A stretch of DNA of 64,000 nucleotides from Chryseobacterium sp. MYb7 (GCF_002979455.1 NZ_PCOU01000005.1:62001-126000); one strand, 5' to 3'. Counted from the stretch's first letter, positions 1 to 9,764 are shown. Numbers and translations: made by a program. Notes: generated by a model from the letters alone, not told the origin.

Positions 1-1110
1 ATTCTGGTTTTAACCCAGTTTAATTCCGCTTCTCTTAATTCGCATATTAAGAATTCTTATCATTTTGATATCTTCAGCAAAGGCTTTGTTGATATTCTGG
101 CAGCCGAGCAGAACGTAGAAAATGACAGCTGGTATCAGGGTACCGCAGATGCTGTACGTCAAACGATGAAGCACCTTGAAAAGTATGATTATGACTACAT
201 CCTGATTCTTTCAGGAGATCAGTTGTATCAGATGGATTTTAGGGAAATGCTGGATTTTCATATTGAAAACGGAGGAGATCTTACCATTGCTACCATTCCG
301 GTGAATGCAAAAGATGCCACTGGTTTTGGAATCTTAAAATCTGACGATGAAGGAAATATCACTTCTTTCTATGAAAAGCCGGATTATGATTTGCTGGAAG
401 GCATGAAATCTGAAGTTTCAGAAGCCAATAAACATACAGGAAAAGAATTTCTGGCTTCCATGGGAATCTATATTTTCACCAAGAATATCCTTAAAAAGAT
501 GTTTGAAGAAGGAGCCGGCGATGATTTTGGAAAAGATATCATCCCAAGTTCTATTGGGAAATACAAGACCCTGAGCTATCAGTATGAAGGATATTGGACG
601 GATATTGGGACTATAGAATCTTTCTACGAAGCCAATCTTGATCTTTGTCTGGATCTTCCACAATTTAATCTTTTCTCTTCTTCACCTATCTACACCAGAG
701 CAAGGATGCTTCCGCCATCAAAAATTAACGGTTCATACGTAAGTAAAGCTGTTTTTGGAGATGGATGCATCATCATGGCAGATAAAATTGAAAATTCCGT
801 GATTGGAAACAGAACAAGAATAGATAAAGGAAGTACCATCGTGAATTCTTACGTAATGGGAGCCGACTTCTATCAAAATACAACAGAAATTGTCCTTAAT
901 GACAGAGGCGGCCGTCCTAATATGGGAATCGGTAAATACTGTTATATAGAAAAAGCAATTCTTGATAAAAACTGTTACATAGGTGATAATGTAAAGATCA
1001 TCGGAGGAAAACATATTCCTGATGGTGATTATGGAACTTATTCAGTTCAGGATGGGATTGTGGTTGTGAAAAAAGGAGCTGTAATTGCTCCGGGAACACA
1101 TATCGGATGA
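1..1110 (+). CDS. glgC: glucose-1-phosphate adenylyltransferase, 5' end missing
   Basis: This enzyme makes ADP-glucose from glucose-1-phosphate and ATP, the committed step of glycogen synthesis. The reading frame is open from base 1, so the gene starts before the window. About 369 residues are visible, and roughly the first 50, with the N-terminal nucleotide-binding loop, are absent. Visible family features are GTADAVRQ at about residue 45, the ILSGDQLYQMDF nucleotidyl-transfer segment, EKPDYD, YWTDIGTIESFYEANLDL, and a C-terminal left-handed beta-helix region rich in I/V-G repeats. A hairpin follows the stop. Confidence 0.93.
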   Translation: MLVLTQFNSASLNSHIKNSYHFDIFSKGFVDILAAEQNVENDSWYQGTADAVRQTMKHLEKYDYDYILILSGDQLYQMDFREMLDFHIENGGDLTIATIPVNAKDATGFGILKSDDEGNITSFYEKPDYDLLEGMKSEVSEANKHTGKEFLASMGIYIFTKNILKKMFEEGAGDDFGKDIIPSSIGKYKTLSYQYEGYWTDIGTIESFYEANLDLCLDLPQFNLFSSSPIYTRARMLPPSKINGSYVSKAVFGDGCIIMADKIENSVIGNRTRIDKGSTIVNSYVMGADFYQNTTEIVLNDRGGRPNMGIGKYCYIEKAILDKNCYIGDNVKIIGGKHIPDGDYGTYSVQDGIVVVKKGAVIAPGTHIG

Positions 1111-1159
1111 AGAGGAAGAAGCAAGAGCAAAGCCAGAAAATAATCAAAGATATTACCTC

Positions 1160-1183
1160 GATTGAATCTAGTTTTATTCAATC
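1160..1183 (+). terminator. hairpin downstream of glgC
   Basis: GATTGAAT (1160-1167) pairs with ATTCAATC (1176-1183), 50 bases after the glgC stop. Only a short T-rich stretch follows, so it may be a weak terminator or an mRNA 3' stabiliser. Confidence 0.4.
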
Positions 1184-1299
1184 CTTTTGAATGTTTTTAT
1201 CGCAAGACAGCACGTGATTATCTTTCAAATGGAAACCTCCAGGTTCCCTCACCCCGCTTCCCGCCTTTAACTAGGTTAATTATTGTTAAACATACAATC

Positions 1300-1329
1300 A
1301 GAGTGATCAGCATATTGTTCACTCTTTTT
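1300..1329 (+). terminator. terminator overlapping the next promoter
   Basis: AGAGTGA (1300-1306) pairs with TCACTCT (1319-1325) and is followed by a T run. The loop contains the TTG of the next gene's -33 element, so termination and initiation signals overlap. Confidence 0.45.
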
Positions 1330-1345
1330 ATTTGTATTATTTTTG
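1315..1345 (+). promoter_or_regulatory. promoter TTG-N20-TATTTTTG
   Basis: TTG at 1315-1317 and TATTTTTG at 1338-1345 match the Bacteroidetes TTG / TAnnTTTG promoter with a 20-base spacer. The predicted start of transcription is at or next to the ATG at 1350, so the mRNA may be leaderless. Confidence 0.65.
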
Positions 1346-1349
1346 TGCG

Positions 1350-2390
1350 ATGCGTATTTTTAAGATATTAACTTTTATCGTTGTTTTGTTGGGAGGAGCT
1401 TATGCTGCTTCCATGTATTATTTTGTGGACGAAAGTAAAAACTTCACTATTGAAAAAGAGATTGATTATCCGGTAGATAAGGTTTTTTCACAGTTTAATA
1501 ATCTTCAGAATTTCACAAGATGGAATAATTTTTTTACCAGTTCACAGTCTATCGATATTGATTATTATACACCTTATGAAGGGCAGGGAAGTGCCATTAG
1601 CTATGTAGATCCTAAAAATGATACCGATGGAGAAATGTTCATCAGGTATGAGAACCTTAATAAGACCCTGAAATACCAGCTTTTTGAGGATGAAAACGAA
1701 AATCCAACTTTGGTTGATGTCAAGTTTAAACCTGTTTCTGCAGAAAAAACAAAAATCATCTGGTACGTACATACCCCGAAATTATCTGTCTGGAAAAGAG
1801 TAGGGAACTTCTGGACGGAAGACCGTTTTGCCGAAAACATCAACAAAAGTATGGCAAATCTTAAAAACTCTTTAGGAAATAAAGTAGAAAAGGATAACCA
1901 GATGGCCGCCATTAAATACGACAGTCTGATGGTGGAAAATGAAGAAGACAAACTGTTGTTGGGGATCAATGTAAGTACATCGAACAAGAAAGATGCGCTT
2001 TACAAAAATATCGTGATGAATTATAACAAAGTCTATAATTTCGTGACGATGGATCTTGGAAAAAGAGATGATGAATTTGGATATCCAATCCTGATCACAG
2101 ATGCGGATAATTACAAAGACAAGGAGGTTTCTTATTTCCTCGGAATTCCACTTTCTAAGAAAATTGGAGTGTCGGATAATAATTTCAATTTTAGATCCGT
2201 AAATCCGTCTCAAAATTACGTAATGTACTACAAAGGTAACTATGAGGGCCGAATTCGGGCAATTCAGCAGCTCATTCAGAAAGCCAAAAAAGACGAGATG
2301 CGCTTTGGAGATATCCGCCAGACCTTTATTGAACGTCCGATGGAAGGTCAGGAGGTAAACGTTAAGCTCTCATTATCAGTGTATAAGTAA
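1350..2390 (+). CDS. membrane-anchored SRPBCC / GyrI-like domain protein
   Basis: The 346-residue protein begins with a hydrophobic segment (residues 4-28). An SRPBCC (polyketide cyclase-like) region at about 30-170 follows, including IEKEIDYPVDKVFSQFNNLQ. The C-terminal half resembles the GyrI/AraC effector-binding fold, with VMYYKGNYEGRIRAI near residue 300. These folds bind small hydrophobic ligands, but the ligand here is unknown. I chose the ATG at 1350 because the upstream TTG at 1332 lies inside the promoter. Confidence 0.7.
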   Translation: MRIFKILTFIVVLLGGAYAASMYYFVDESKNFTIEKEIDYPVDKVFSQFNNLQNFTRWNNFFTSSQSIDIDYYTPYEGQGSAISYVDPKNDTDGEMFIRYENLNKTLKYQLFEDENENPTLVDVKFKPVSAEKTKIIWYVHTPKLSVWKRVGNFWTEDRFAENINKSMANLKNSLGNKVEKDNQMAAIKYDSLMVENEEDKLLLGINVSTSNKKDALYKNIVMNYNKVYNFVTMDLGKRDDEFGYPILITDADNYKDKEVSYFLGIPLSKKIGVSDNNFNFRSVNPSQNYVMYYKGNYEGRIRAIQQLIQKAKKDEMRFGDIRQTFIERPMEGQEVNVKLSLSVYK

Positions 2391-2460
2391 TTTTTATTTA
2401 ATTATTTTTTTCTTAAGTTTTTTTAACGGTTTCAGACTGTTCTAACTCGGTTTTTTTTAT

Positions 2461-2468
2461 TAAATTTG
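2461..2468 (+). promoter_or_regulatory. -7 box TAAATTTG upstream of sucA
   Basis: This is an exact TAnnTTTG match 47 bases before the sucA start. The -33 element is poor (CTG at 2437-2439). Confidence 0.5.
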
Positions 2469-2515
2469 AAGATTAATTCTACAAATAAATTTTAATAAAT
2501 AGATAAACTGTAATA

Positions 2516-5329
2516 ATGGACAGATTTTCATTCCTAAACGCAGCTCATTCTCAGTTAATTGAGGATTTATACCAACAGTACTTAAAATTCCCAGACTCTC
2601 TAGAACCATCATGGAAAGCTTTCTTTCAAGGCTTCGATTTTGCTTTGGAGAAATATGGAGACGACGATAACATCCAGTTTATTCAGGCTTCGGCCAGCGC
2701 TGCCCCGGCAGTACAACAGATTTCTCAGGCAGTATCAAACGGAGAAGTTCCTGAGCATATCAAGAAAGAATTTAAAGTAGTAAACCTTATTGAGGCTTAC
2801 AGAACAAGAGGGCACCTTTTTACAAAAACTAACCCGGTTAGAGAAAGAAGACACTACACACCTACTTTAGACATCGAAAACTTCGGCCTTTCTAAAGAAG
2901 ATTTAAATACAAAATTCAACTGCGCGGTTGAAACAGGAATGAAAGAACCTGCTACTTTGGCAGATTTGATCAAACACCTTGAAAGCATCTACTGTGATTC
3001 TATCGGAGTAGAATACATGCACATCAACAACGTTGAAGAAAAAGATTTCATCAAAAGATGGCTTCAGGTAAATGAAAACCATCCAAGTCTTTCTGCCAAC
3101 GAAAAAACAGAAATCTTATTAAAATTAAATCAGGCAGTTGCTTTTGAAAACTACCTTCACACAAAATTTGTAGGACAAAAAAGATTCTCATTAGAGGGTG
3201 GTGAAACATTAATCCCTGCTTTAGATCAATTGATCTCAAGATCTTCTCAGTTAGGAGTAGATGAAGTAGTATTGGGAATGGCTCACAGAGGTAGACTGAA
3301 TGTATTGACTAACATTTTCGGGAAATCTTACAAGCAGATCTTCTCAGAATTTGAAGGAAAAGAATTCGAAGAGGATGTATTCTCTGGTGACGTTAAATAT
3401 CACTTAGGATCATCTAAAAAAATCAAAACAGCTTCCGGAGAAGAAGTTTGTATCAACCTTACGCCAAACCCGTCTCACCTTGAAACGGTTGCTGCTCTTG
3501 TAGAAGGTATCTGCCGTGCAAAAGTAGATGACAAATACAAAGGTTACTCTAAAGTATTGCCAATCATCATTCACGGTGATGGAGCGATTGCCGGGCAAGG
3601 TATTGCTTACGAAGTGGCTCAGATGATGACGTTGGAAGGATACAGAACTGGAGGAACCGTTCATATCGTTGTAAATAACCAGGTTTCATTTACAACTAAC
3701 TATATGGATGCAAGATCTTCAACATATTGTACAGACATTGCAAAAGTTACAGAATCCCCTGTAATGCACGTAAATGCTGACGATGCTGAAGCGGTTGTTC
3801 ATGCCATCCACTTTGCTGCTGATTTCAGAGCGAAATTCGGAAAAGACGTTTATATTGACCTTTTAGGGTACAGAAAATATGGTCACAACGAAGGTGATGA
3901 GCCAAGATTTACTCAGCCTAACCTTTATAAAACGATTTCAAAACACCCGAATCCAAGAGAAATTTATAAAGATAAATTATTGAAAGACAGCGTTACTTCA
4001 AATGACGTAATTGCTAAGATGGAAACGGAATTCAAAGCTCTTCTGGACAAAGATTTTGATGCTTCTAAAGAGATTGAGAAAAACGTAATGGATCTATTCA
4101 TGGCTGAAGACTGGACGAACTATCCAATCGGAAAGAGAGGAGCAGTTCAGTTGCCTGTAGATACGAAATATGATGCAGCGAAGCTTAAAGAATTAGCGCT
4201 TAAAATGTCAACACTTCCTGTTGATAAAAAGTTCATCAATAAAATTACAAGACTTTTCGAAAACCGTATCAAAGCTATTGAAGGAAACTCATTAGACTGG
4301 GCGTTAGGAGAGTGGTTAGCATATGCTACACTTCTTGTGGAAGGTCACAATGTAAGAATCTCCGGAGAAGATGTGGAAAGAGGTACTTTCTCCCACAGAC
4401 ATGCTGTAGTAAAAACAGAAGATACAGAAGAAGAATATATCCCGTTAAGACACGTATCAGAAAGCAGATTTGATGTATTCAACTCTCACCTTTCAGAATA
4501 TGGGGTTCTAGGTTTCGATTACGGATATGCAATGGCATCTCCAAATACATTAACCATCTGGGAAGCTCAGTTCGGAGACTTCGTGAACGGTGCTCAGATC
4601 ATTGTTGACCAGTACCTTGCTGCTGCAGAAGAAAAATGGAAAATCCAGAACGGATTGGTAATGTTATTACCTCACGGTTCAGAAGGACAGGGTGCTGAGC
4701 ACTCTTCAGCAAGACTGGAGAGATTCCTTACCCTTTGTGCTAATGAAAACATGGTGGTAGCGAATATTACTTCACCTGCCAACTACTTCCATTTATTGAG
4801 AAGACAGTTGAAATGGGGCTTCAGAAAACCATTAATCGTAATGAGCCCTAAATCTCTATTGAGACATCCTAAAGTGGTTTCTCCAATCGAAGATTTTGCA
4901 AACGGTACATTCCAGCCAATCTTGGACGATCCTACTGCAGATCCTAAAAAAGTAGAAAAAGTAGTTCTTTGTTCAGGTAAACTGTACTTCGAATTATTAG
5001 CGAAGAAAGAAGAACTGAACTGTGAAAATATTGCATTAGTAAGATTCGAGCAGTTATATCCACTTCAGGCAGATGCTATTGAAGCGATCTTCAACAAATA
5101 CGAAAACAAAAAACAATTGGTTTGGGCTCAGGAAGAACCTGAAAACATGGGAGCTTGGTCTTATATCCTGAGAAACTTCAGAGATACAGGAATTCAGGTA
5201 GTAGCTCCGGTACCAAGCGGTGCTCCGGCTCCAGGTAGTCACAAAATGTTTGAGAAAAACCAAAATGCAGTGATCAACAGAGTTTTCGACAGAGATGATG
5301 CTCCTGCAAAAAGACCAGTTACAGCTTAA
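2516..5329 (+). CDS. sucA: 2-oxoglutarate dehydrogenase E1 component
   Basis: This is the thiamine diphosphate-dependent E1 of the 2-oxoglutarate dehydrogenase complex of the TCA cycle. It decarboxylates 2-oxoglutarate and transfers the succinyl group to E2. At 937 residues it is family length. It has the N-terminal helical motif FLNAAHSQLIEDLYQQYL, then LTPNPSHLETVAALVEG, the ThDP site GDGAIAGQGIAYEVAQMM, GHNEGDEPRF, and the C-terminal transketolase-like LPHGSEGQGAEHSSARLERF. The sucB gene follows 39 bases later on the same strand, so the two are an operon. The E3 gene is not in the window. Confidence 0.97.
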   Translation: MDRFSFLNAAHSQLIEDLYQQYLKFPDSLEPSWKAFFQGFDFALEKYGDDDNIQFIQASASAAPAVQQISQAVSNGEVPEHIKKEFKVVNLIEAYRTRGHLFTKTNPVRERRHYTPTLDIENFGLSKEDLNTKFNCAVETGMKEPATLADLIKHLESIYCDSIGVEYMHINNVEEKDFIKRWLQVNENHPSLSANEKTEILLKLNQAVAFENYLHTKFVGQKRFSLEGGETLIPALDQLISRSSQLGVDEVVLGMAHRGRLNVLTNIFGKSYKQIFSEFEGKEFEEDVFSGDVKYHLGSSKKIKTASGEEVCINLTPNPSHLETVAALVEGICRAKVDDKYKGYSKVLPIIIHGDGAIAGQGIAYEVAQMMTLEGYRTGGTVHIVVNNQVSFTTNYMDARSSTYCTDIAKVTESPVMHVNADDAEAVVHAIHFAADFRAKFGKDVYIDLLGYRKYGHNEGDEPRFTQPNLYKTISKHPNPREIYKDKLLKDSVTSNDVIAKMETEFKALLDKDFDASKEIEKNVMDLFMAEDWTNYPIGKRGAVQLPVDTKYDAAKLKELALKMSTLPVDKKFINKITRLFENRIKAIEGNSLDWALGEWLAYATLLVEGHNVRISGEDVERGTFSHRHAVVKTEDTEEEYIPLRHVSESRFDVFNSHLSEYGVLGFDYGYAMASPNTLTIWEAQFGDFVNGAQIIVDQYLAAAEEKWKIQNGLVMLLPHGSEGQGAEHSSARLERFLTLCANENMVVANITSPANYFHLLRRQLKWGFRKPLIVMSPKSLLRHPKVVSPIEDFANGTFQPILDDPTADPKKVEKVVLCSGKLYFELLAKKEELNCENIALVRFEQLYPLQADAIEAIFNKYENKKQLVWAQEEPENMGAWSYILRNFRDTGIQVVAPVPSGAPAPGSHKMFEKNQNAVINRVFDRDDAPAKRPVTA

Positions 5330-5368
5330 TTTAAATAATATCCAATTAAAAAATAAAAAATACTCGAT

Positions 5369-6622
5369 ATGTCAGTTTTAGAAATGAAAGTTCCTTCACC
5401 AGGCGAATCAATTACAGAAGTTGAAATTGCAACTTGGCTTGTAAAAGATGGTGATTATGTAGAAAAAGATCAACCTATCGCCGAAGTGGATTCAGATAAA
5501 GCAACTCTTGAATTGCCGGCAGAACAAAGTGGTGTGATCACTTTAAAGGCAGAAGAAGGTGATGTAGTACAGGTAGGTCAGGTAGTTTGTTTAATTGATA
5601 TGGATGCTGCAAGACCAGAAGGTGCTGCACCTGCTGCTGAAGCTCCAAAACAGGAAGAAGCTCCGAAAGCTGCTGAACCTGCTAAACAAGAAGCTCCAAA
5701 ACCAGCTGCTCCGGTAGCTGCTCCACAAACTTATGCAACAGGAGCTCCATCTCCGGCTGCTAAGAAAATCCTTGACGAAAAAGGAATGGATGCTGCTCAG
5801 GTTTCAGGAACAGGAAGAGACGGAAGAATCACTAAAACTGATGCTGAATTAGCGGCAGTTCCTGCATTAGGAGGAAGCCCTATGACGGCTACAGGTGCTA
5901 GAACTACCACTACAACTAAACTTTCAGTTTTAAGAAGAAAAATCGCTCAAAGATTGGTTTCTGTGAAGAATGAAACAGCAATGTTGACGACTTTCAACGA
6001 AGTGGATATGTCTGAAATCTTCAGATTAAGAAAGCAATATAAAGAAGAATTCGCTCAAAAACATGGAGTAGGACTTGGTTTCATGTCTTTCTTTACAAAA
6101 GCAGTTACAAGAGCATTACAAATGTATCCGGATGTAAATGCATCTATCGATGGTGACTTCAAAGTAAACTATGACTTCTGTGATATTTCAATTGCCGTTT
6201 CAGGTCCTAAAGGATTAATGGTTCCGGTATTGAGAAACGCTGAAAACATGTCTTTTGCTAGCGTAGAAGCAAACATCAAAGATCTTGCTATCAAAGTAAG
6301 AGATGGTAAAATTACTGTTGACGAAATGACTGGTGGTACTTTCACGATTACAAACGGAGGTACTTTCGGATCTATGATGTCTACACCAATCATCAATCCT
6401 CCACAATCTGCAATCTTAGGAATGCACAACATCATCCAGAGACCAGTAGCTGTTGACGGGCAGGTAGTAATCAGACCAATGATGTACGTTGCAATGTCTT
6501 ATGACCACAGAATTATCGATGGTAAAGAATCTGTAGGATTCCTTGTTGCGGTAAAAGAAGGTATCGACAATCCTGTTGAAATATTATTAGGAGGTGACGA
6601 AAGAAAAGGCCTTGGATTATAG
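5369..6622 (+). CDS. sucB: 2-oxoglutarate dehydrogenase E2 (dihydrolipoyl succinyltransferase)
   Basis: This is the core acyltransferase of the 2-oxoglutarate dehydrogenase complex and moves the succinyl group from lipoate to CoA. The 417 residues hold a lipoyl domain (1-76) with the lipoylated Lys44 in [10 protein letters not shown], an Ala/Pro/Glu/Lys linker (about 86-125), a peripheral subunit-binding domain (about 126-162), and a catalytic domain ending in SYDHRIIDG with His380 and Asp384. Linkage to sucA shows that this is the succinyl-specific E2. The E2 at 22760-24064 belongs to another complex. A strong terminator follows. Confidence 0.96.
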   Translation: MSVLEMKVPSPGESITEVEIATWLVKDGDYVEKDQPIAEVDSDKATLELPAEQSGVITLKAEEGDVVQVGQVVCLIDMDAARPEGAAPAAEAPKQEEAPKAAEPAKQEAPKPAAPVAAPQTYATGAPSPAAKKILDEKGMDAAQVSGTGRDGRITKTDAELAAVPALGGSPMTATGARTTTTTKLSVLRRKIAQRLVSVKNETAMLTTFNEVDMSEIFRLRKQYKEEFAQKHGVGLGFMSFFTKAVTRALQMYPDVNASIDGDFKVNYDFCDISIAVSGPKGLMVPVLRNAENMSFASVEANIKDLAIKVRDGKITVDEMTGGTFTITNGGTFGSMMSTPIINPPQSAILGMHNIIQRPVAVDGQVVIRPMMYVAMSYDHRIIDGKESVGFLVAVKEGIDNPVEILLGGDERKGLGL

Positions 6623-6651
6623 TTTTAATGAAATTATAATGTAAATATATT

Positions 6652-6682
6652 ATCTCGCCTTATAAAAAAGGCGAGATTTTTG
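6652..6682 (+). terminator. sucAB terminator
   Basis: A perfect 10-bp stem, ATCTCGCCTT / AAGGCGAGAT (6652-6661 / 6668-6677), is followed by a T run. Confidence 0.9.
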
Positions 6683-6704
6683 TATTTATTAAGAAAATGC
6701 TACA

Positions 6705-7094
6705 ATGATGTTTTCAAAAATGACTTCCAATATCAAAGTTTCAGTAATACCTGAATATGATAGTAAAAACAGTTATCCATCCGAAAACCGTTACGTTTTT
6801 AAATATAATATCACGATAGAAAATGACGGAAGCTTTCCTATCAAAGTATTGAAAAGAAAATGGTTGATCTTCGATGTCGGATTCGGATACACAGAGATTA
6901 TAGGTGATGGCGTTATCGGCTTGACTCCTGAAATAGGAACAGGTGAAAATTTCGCTTACTTCTCCAATGTAATGCTTCGTTCCGGAGTAGGAAATATGAG
7001 CGGAAAATACCTTGTTAAAAACCTCGAAACACAGGAGACATTTGAAATTGATATTCCAAAATTCAATCTATTGTCTGAAGTGTTGAGTAATTAA
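6705..7094 (+). CDS. apaG: ApaG domain protein
   Basis: The 129-residue protein matches the ApaG immunoglobulin-like fold throughout: YNITIENDGSFPIKVLKRKW, the diagnostic GDGVIGLTPEIGTGENFAY, and the terminal GNMSGKYLV segment. ApaG proteins are linked to divalent cation homeostasis in enterobacteria, but the biochemical role is not settled. ATGs also occur at 6708 and 6720. The gene stands alone between the sucAB terminator and a convergent exonuclease gene. Confidence 0.85.
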   Translation: MMFSKMTSNIKVSVIPEYDSKNSYPSENRYVFKYNITIENDGSFPIKVLKRKWLIFDVGFGYTEIIGDGVIGLTPEIGTGENFAYFSNVMLRSGVGNMSGKYLVKNLETQETFEIDIPKFNLLSEVLSN

Positions 7095-7109
7095 TGATAA
7101 AGAGCAGAC

Positions 7110-7127
7110 TAAGAACCCGGGTTCTTA
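7110..7127. terminator. palindrome between convergent genes
   Basis: TAAGAACCCGGGTTCTTA is an 18-bp perfect palindrome between the convergent apaG and exonuclease stops, and a T-rich stretch follows on the plus strand. It probably serves as a short shared terminator with a CCGG loop. Confidence 0.4.
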
Positions 7128-7682
7128 TTAAAGCTTTTTTATTTTCGCCTTCATATAATCGTTTACTTCATCATTGCTGGTAAGAAACAGCTTCTCAAAA
7201 GCCAGCAGTGAGATCTTTGCACACACTTCAGCATCTGCACCCGCTCTGTGGTGGGTGAAATCAATTTTATGATATTCAGCCAAAGGTTTTAAACCATATT
7301 TCGGAAGATAATTCCATGATTTCTTAGCAAGCTGTATGCTGCACAGATAGTTTAGTTTTGGAGTGAACATTCCGTAATGTTCCAGGCATCCTCTTAAAAC
7401 AGAAGCATCAAATCCTGCATTATGAGCAATCATAAGACTGCCATACATCATTTCCTGAGCCTCATACCATACTTCGTCGAAGGTCGGTGCATCTTTTACA
7501 TCTTCAGGATGAATTCCATGAACGGCAATATTGAATCTGCTGAAATAAGGAAAACTCGGAGGTTTAATCAGCCAGGTTTTTGTTTCCACAATTTTAGAAT
7601 CCTGCACCACACAGATTCCCATCTCACAAGCTGAACTTTTCTCATGAGTGGCTGTTTCAAAATCTATTGCGCAGAAATCCAT
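7128..7682 (-). CDS. DEDDh 3'-5' exonuclease (DnaQ-like)
   Basis: This is a 184-residue exonuclease of the DNA polymerase III epsilon superfamily. The four acidic residues and histidine of the DEDDh site are visible: Asp7 and Glu9 in AIDFET, Asp92 in AHNAGFD, and His145 and Asp150 in HHRAGAD. It consists of the exonuclease domain alone, without polymerase or BRCT regions, so it is probably a stand-alone repair or RNA-processing nuclease rather than the replicative proofreader. It converges on apaG. Confidence 0.85.
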   Translation of the reverse strand: MDFCAIDFETATHEKSSACEMGICVVQDSKIVETKTWLIKPPSFPYFSRFNIAVHGIHPEDVKDAPTFDEVWYEAQEMMYGSLMIAHNAGFDASVLRGCLEHYGMFTPKLNYLCSIQLAKKSWNYLPKYGLKPLAEYHKIDFTHHRAGADAEVCAKISLLAFEKLFLTSNDEVNDYMKAKIKKL

Positions 7683-7756
7683 TGTTTTTTTATTATAAGT
7701 TATTGGGTTGATTGTTGCTGGTTACTAGTTCTCTGGTTTAGAGTTAAATGTTCAAG

Positions 7757-7791
7757 GTTTAAAGTTTAAAGTTTAAAGTTTTCAGTTTAAG
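7757..7791. repeat. tandem heptamer GTTTAAA
   Basis: Three exact GTTTAAA units at 7757-7777 are followed by GTTTTCA and GTTTAAG, giving five tandem heptamers in the intergenic region. Related heptamer text recurs at 35442-35493. Confidence 0.8.
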
Positions 7792-7887
7792 GTTAATTGA
7801 AGTTATGAATTTTTACTCTAATGAATCTTAGTTCATGATAAGTAAAGAAAGGTGTAATTTCCCCTAATCCCTATTACCTGCAACCTA

Positions 7888-8865
7888 TCATCTGCCACCT
7901 AAAAAATGCTTAAAGATCAACCATTTTGATTGGTAAAACTGACTCTTCTGGTGTTTCTGACGAAGTTTCCATGTTCCGGGAAGCTGGGCATAAAATCCAA
8001 AATGAGCTCTTACAACCGCCCACAGATGTGGAAAACCTTGTTTTAAACCAAAGTAAATCCCGGCAACACTATCCAGGCATAATCTGAAAAAGATCAACCA
8101 GATCAATTGAGGAAAAGGAAGGTTTTTAAGCATCATGGAAAGGTTATTTCTGATGTTTAAATAAGTCTTCTGTACACTCTGCTTATTGAGCGTTCCACCA
8201 CCCACATGATATACACTTGATTTTCCGGTATAATAAATCTTTTTCCCTGAATTGATAAGCCTCCAGCAAAGGTCAATTTCTTCCTGATGAGCAAAAAATC
8301 TTGCATCAAAGCCATTCTGATCCCAGAAATCTTTTGAACGGATAAAAAAACAGCATCCTGAAGCCCAGAAAATTTCTTCATCATCATTATACTGGCCTTT
8401 ATCTTCTTCCAGATCATCAAAGACCCTTCCTCTACAATAAGGATATCCAAGGTTATCGATCAAGCCCCCGGCAGCACCAGCGAACTCGAAATGACTTTTA
8501 TTGTGATAAGATAAAATTTTAGGTTGTACTGCTGAGATTGAAGGATTTTTTTCCAACAATTCCAATACAGGTTCTGTCCAGTTGTTTGTAACCTCTACAT
8601 CGGAATTCAGAAGACAGTAGTATTCATGCTTGATGGATTTTAATCCCTCGTTATAGCCGCCTGCAAACCCATAGTTTATATCATTTTTAATAATGTTTAC
8701 GGTAGGGAAATTCTTTTGTAAAAACTCGATGGAATCATCGGTAGAAAGATTGTCTATCACATAGATGTCAGCATTCTGAGAAAATTGAACGACACCCGGA
8801 AGAAATTTTTCAAGCCAATTTCTGCCATTCCAGTTTAAGATGGCAATTGCCAGTTTTTTCTGCAT
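7888..8865 (-). CDS. glycosyltransferase family 2
   Basis: This 325-residue GT-A glycosyltransferase probably works on lipopolysaccharide or another surface glycan. It shows the N-terminal AIAILNWNGRNWLEKFLP, the nucleotide-sugar site YVIDNLSTDDS, a DxD-like NSDVEV, FWASGCCFFIR, and the catalytic acidic stretch HQEEIDLCWRL. This pattern is typical of rhamnosyltransferase-like GT2 enzymes. It follows the acyltransferase gene by 6 bases, so the two are cotranscribed and likely both serve envelope assembly. The sugar donor cannot be read from sequence. Confidence 0.86.
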   Translation of the reverse strand: MQKKLAIAILNWNGRNWLEKFLPGVVQFSQNADIYVIDNLSTDDSIEFLQKNFPTVNIIKNDINYGFAGGYNEGLKSIKHEYYCLLNSDVEVTNNWTEPVLELLEKNPSISAVQPKILSYHNKSHFEFAGAAGGLIDNLGYPYCRGRVFDDLEEDKGQYNDDEEIFWASGCCFFIRSKDFWDQNGFDARFFAHQEEIDLCWRLINSGKKIYYTGKSSVYHVGGGTLNKQSVQKTYLNIRNNLSMMLKNLPFPQLIWLIFFRLCLDSVAGIYFGLKQGFPHLWAVVRAHFGFYAQLPGTWKLRQKHQKSQFYQSKWLIFKHFLGGR

Positions 8866-8871
8866 GTCAAT

Positions 8872-9756
8872 CTATTTTTTTTCAGAATCAAAATTTTTGA
8901 TAGAGTCTTGATATTTCCATTTTCTGTGGGACCACAGATAGTTGTCAGGATGTTTGTGTAAGGTGTTTTCCAATAATTTATGGAATTTTCTCACCACTTC
9001 ATTTTCTGTGAACTTTTCCCCATCCGGGTATATTCTGTGATAATTAACCTGATAATAACCGCGCTTCACTTTTTTCATCTCACAATAGATGAAAACAAGA
9101 TCCATCCTTGTGGCCAGTTTATCATATCCTATGAAAGCAGGTGTTCTTTGATTCAAAAATTCCAAACCATAAGTGACATGAGCGTGGTGAGGCGTTTGAT
9201 CTGCTACAAACATATAAGCAGAATCTCCGTTGTTTTTAGATCTGAAAATATTCAAGATCACCTCATTGGCTTCCAGTGCTTCGTTTCCGAACTTGTTTCG
9301 GACCTTTTTCATTTGGTTCTCCCAAAAATCACTGTTTACTTTTCTGTATACAGGATGGCAATGAGCCTGGGGAACAATCTTTGCCAATGCATTGATCCAC
9401 TCCCAGTTGAACACATGTCCCGCCAGCAGAATAATATTTTTACCTTCCTTTTTAGCATCATGAAACAGCTCCTGATTGATATGTTGCATTCTCACTCGGG
9501 CTTCTGTCTCAGAAATGCTGAAAGATTTTATTGTTTCTACGAGATAATCTGAAAAATTAAGGTAGAATTTTTTTCGTATCTCTTTGATCTCTTCTTCAGA
9601 TTTTTCTGGAAAAGAGTTTCTCAGGTTCTGAGTAATGACCTCTTTTCTATATCCTACGAGATAATAATTTAGGAAAAAGATGACGTCCGAAAAAATATAT
9701 AATATTTTAAGCGGAAGCTTAGAGATCAGGTATAATATTTTGATTAGGAAATTCAT
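8872..9756 (-). CDS. lipid A biosynthesis-type acyltransferase (LpxL/HtrB family)
   Basis: The 294-residue protein has an N-terminal hydrophobic anchor (about 5-33) and the family catalytic HX4E motif in AGHVFNWEW, followed by HPVYRKVNSDFWE and FVADQTPHH. These match inner-membrane lysophospholipid / lipid A late acyltransferases. It is the first gene of a two-gene unit with the glycosyltransferase. A TAAATTTG box lies 8 bases before the start codon, so the 5' leader would be very short. Confidence 0.85.
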   Translation of the reverse strand: MNFLIKILYLISKLPLKILYIFSDVIFFLNYYLVGYRKEVITQNLRNSFPEKSEEEIKEIRKKFYLNFSDYLVETIKSFSISETEARVRMQHINQELFHDAKKEGKNIILLAGHVFNWEWINALAKIVPQAHCHPVYRKVNSDFWENQMKKVRNKFGNEALEANEVILNIFRSKNNGDSAYMFVADQTPHHAHVTYGLEFLNQRTPAFIGYDKLATRMDLVFIYCEMKKVKRGYYQVNYHRIYPDGEKFTENEVVRKFHKLLENTLHKHPDNYLWSHRKWKYQDSIKNFDSEKK

Positions 9757-9764
9757 AAAACAGG

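Noticed and set aside
418..663. Reverse-strand frames inside real genes, here within glgC
   Set aside because: Such frames lack signals of their own and lie wholly inside well-supported genes.
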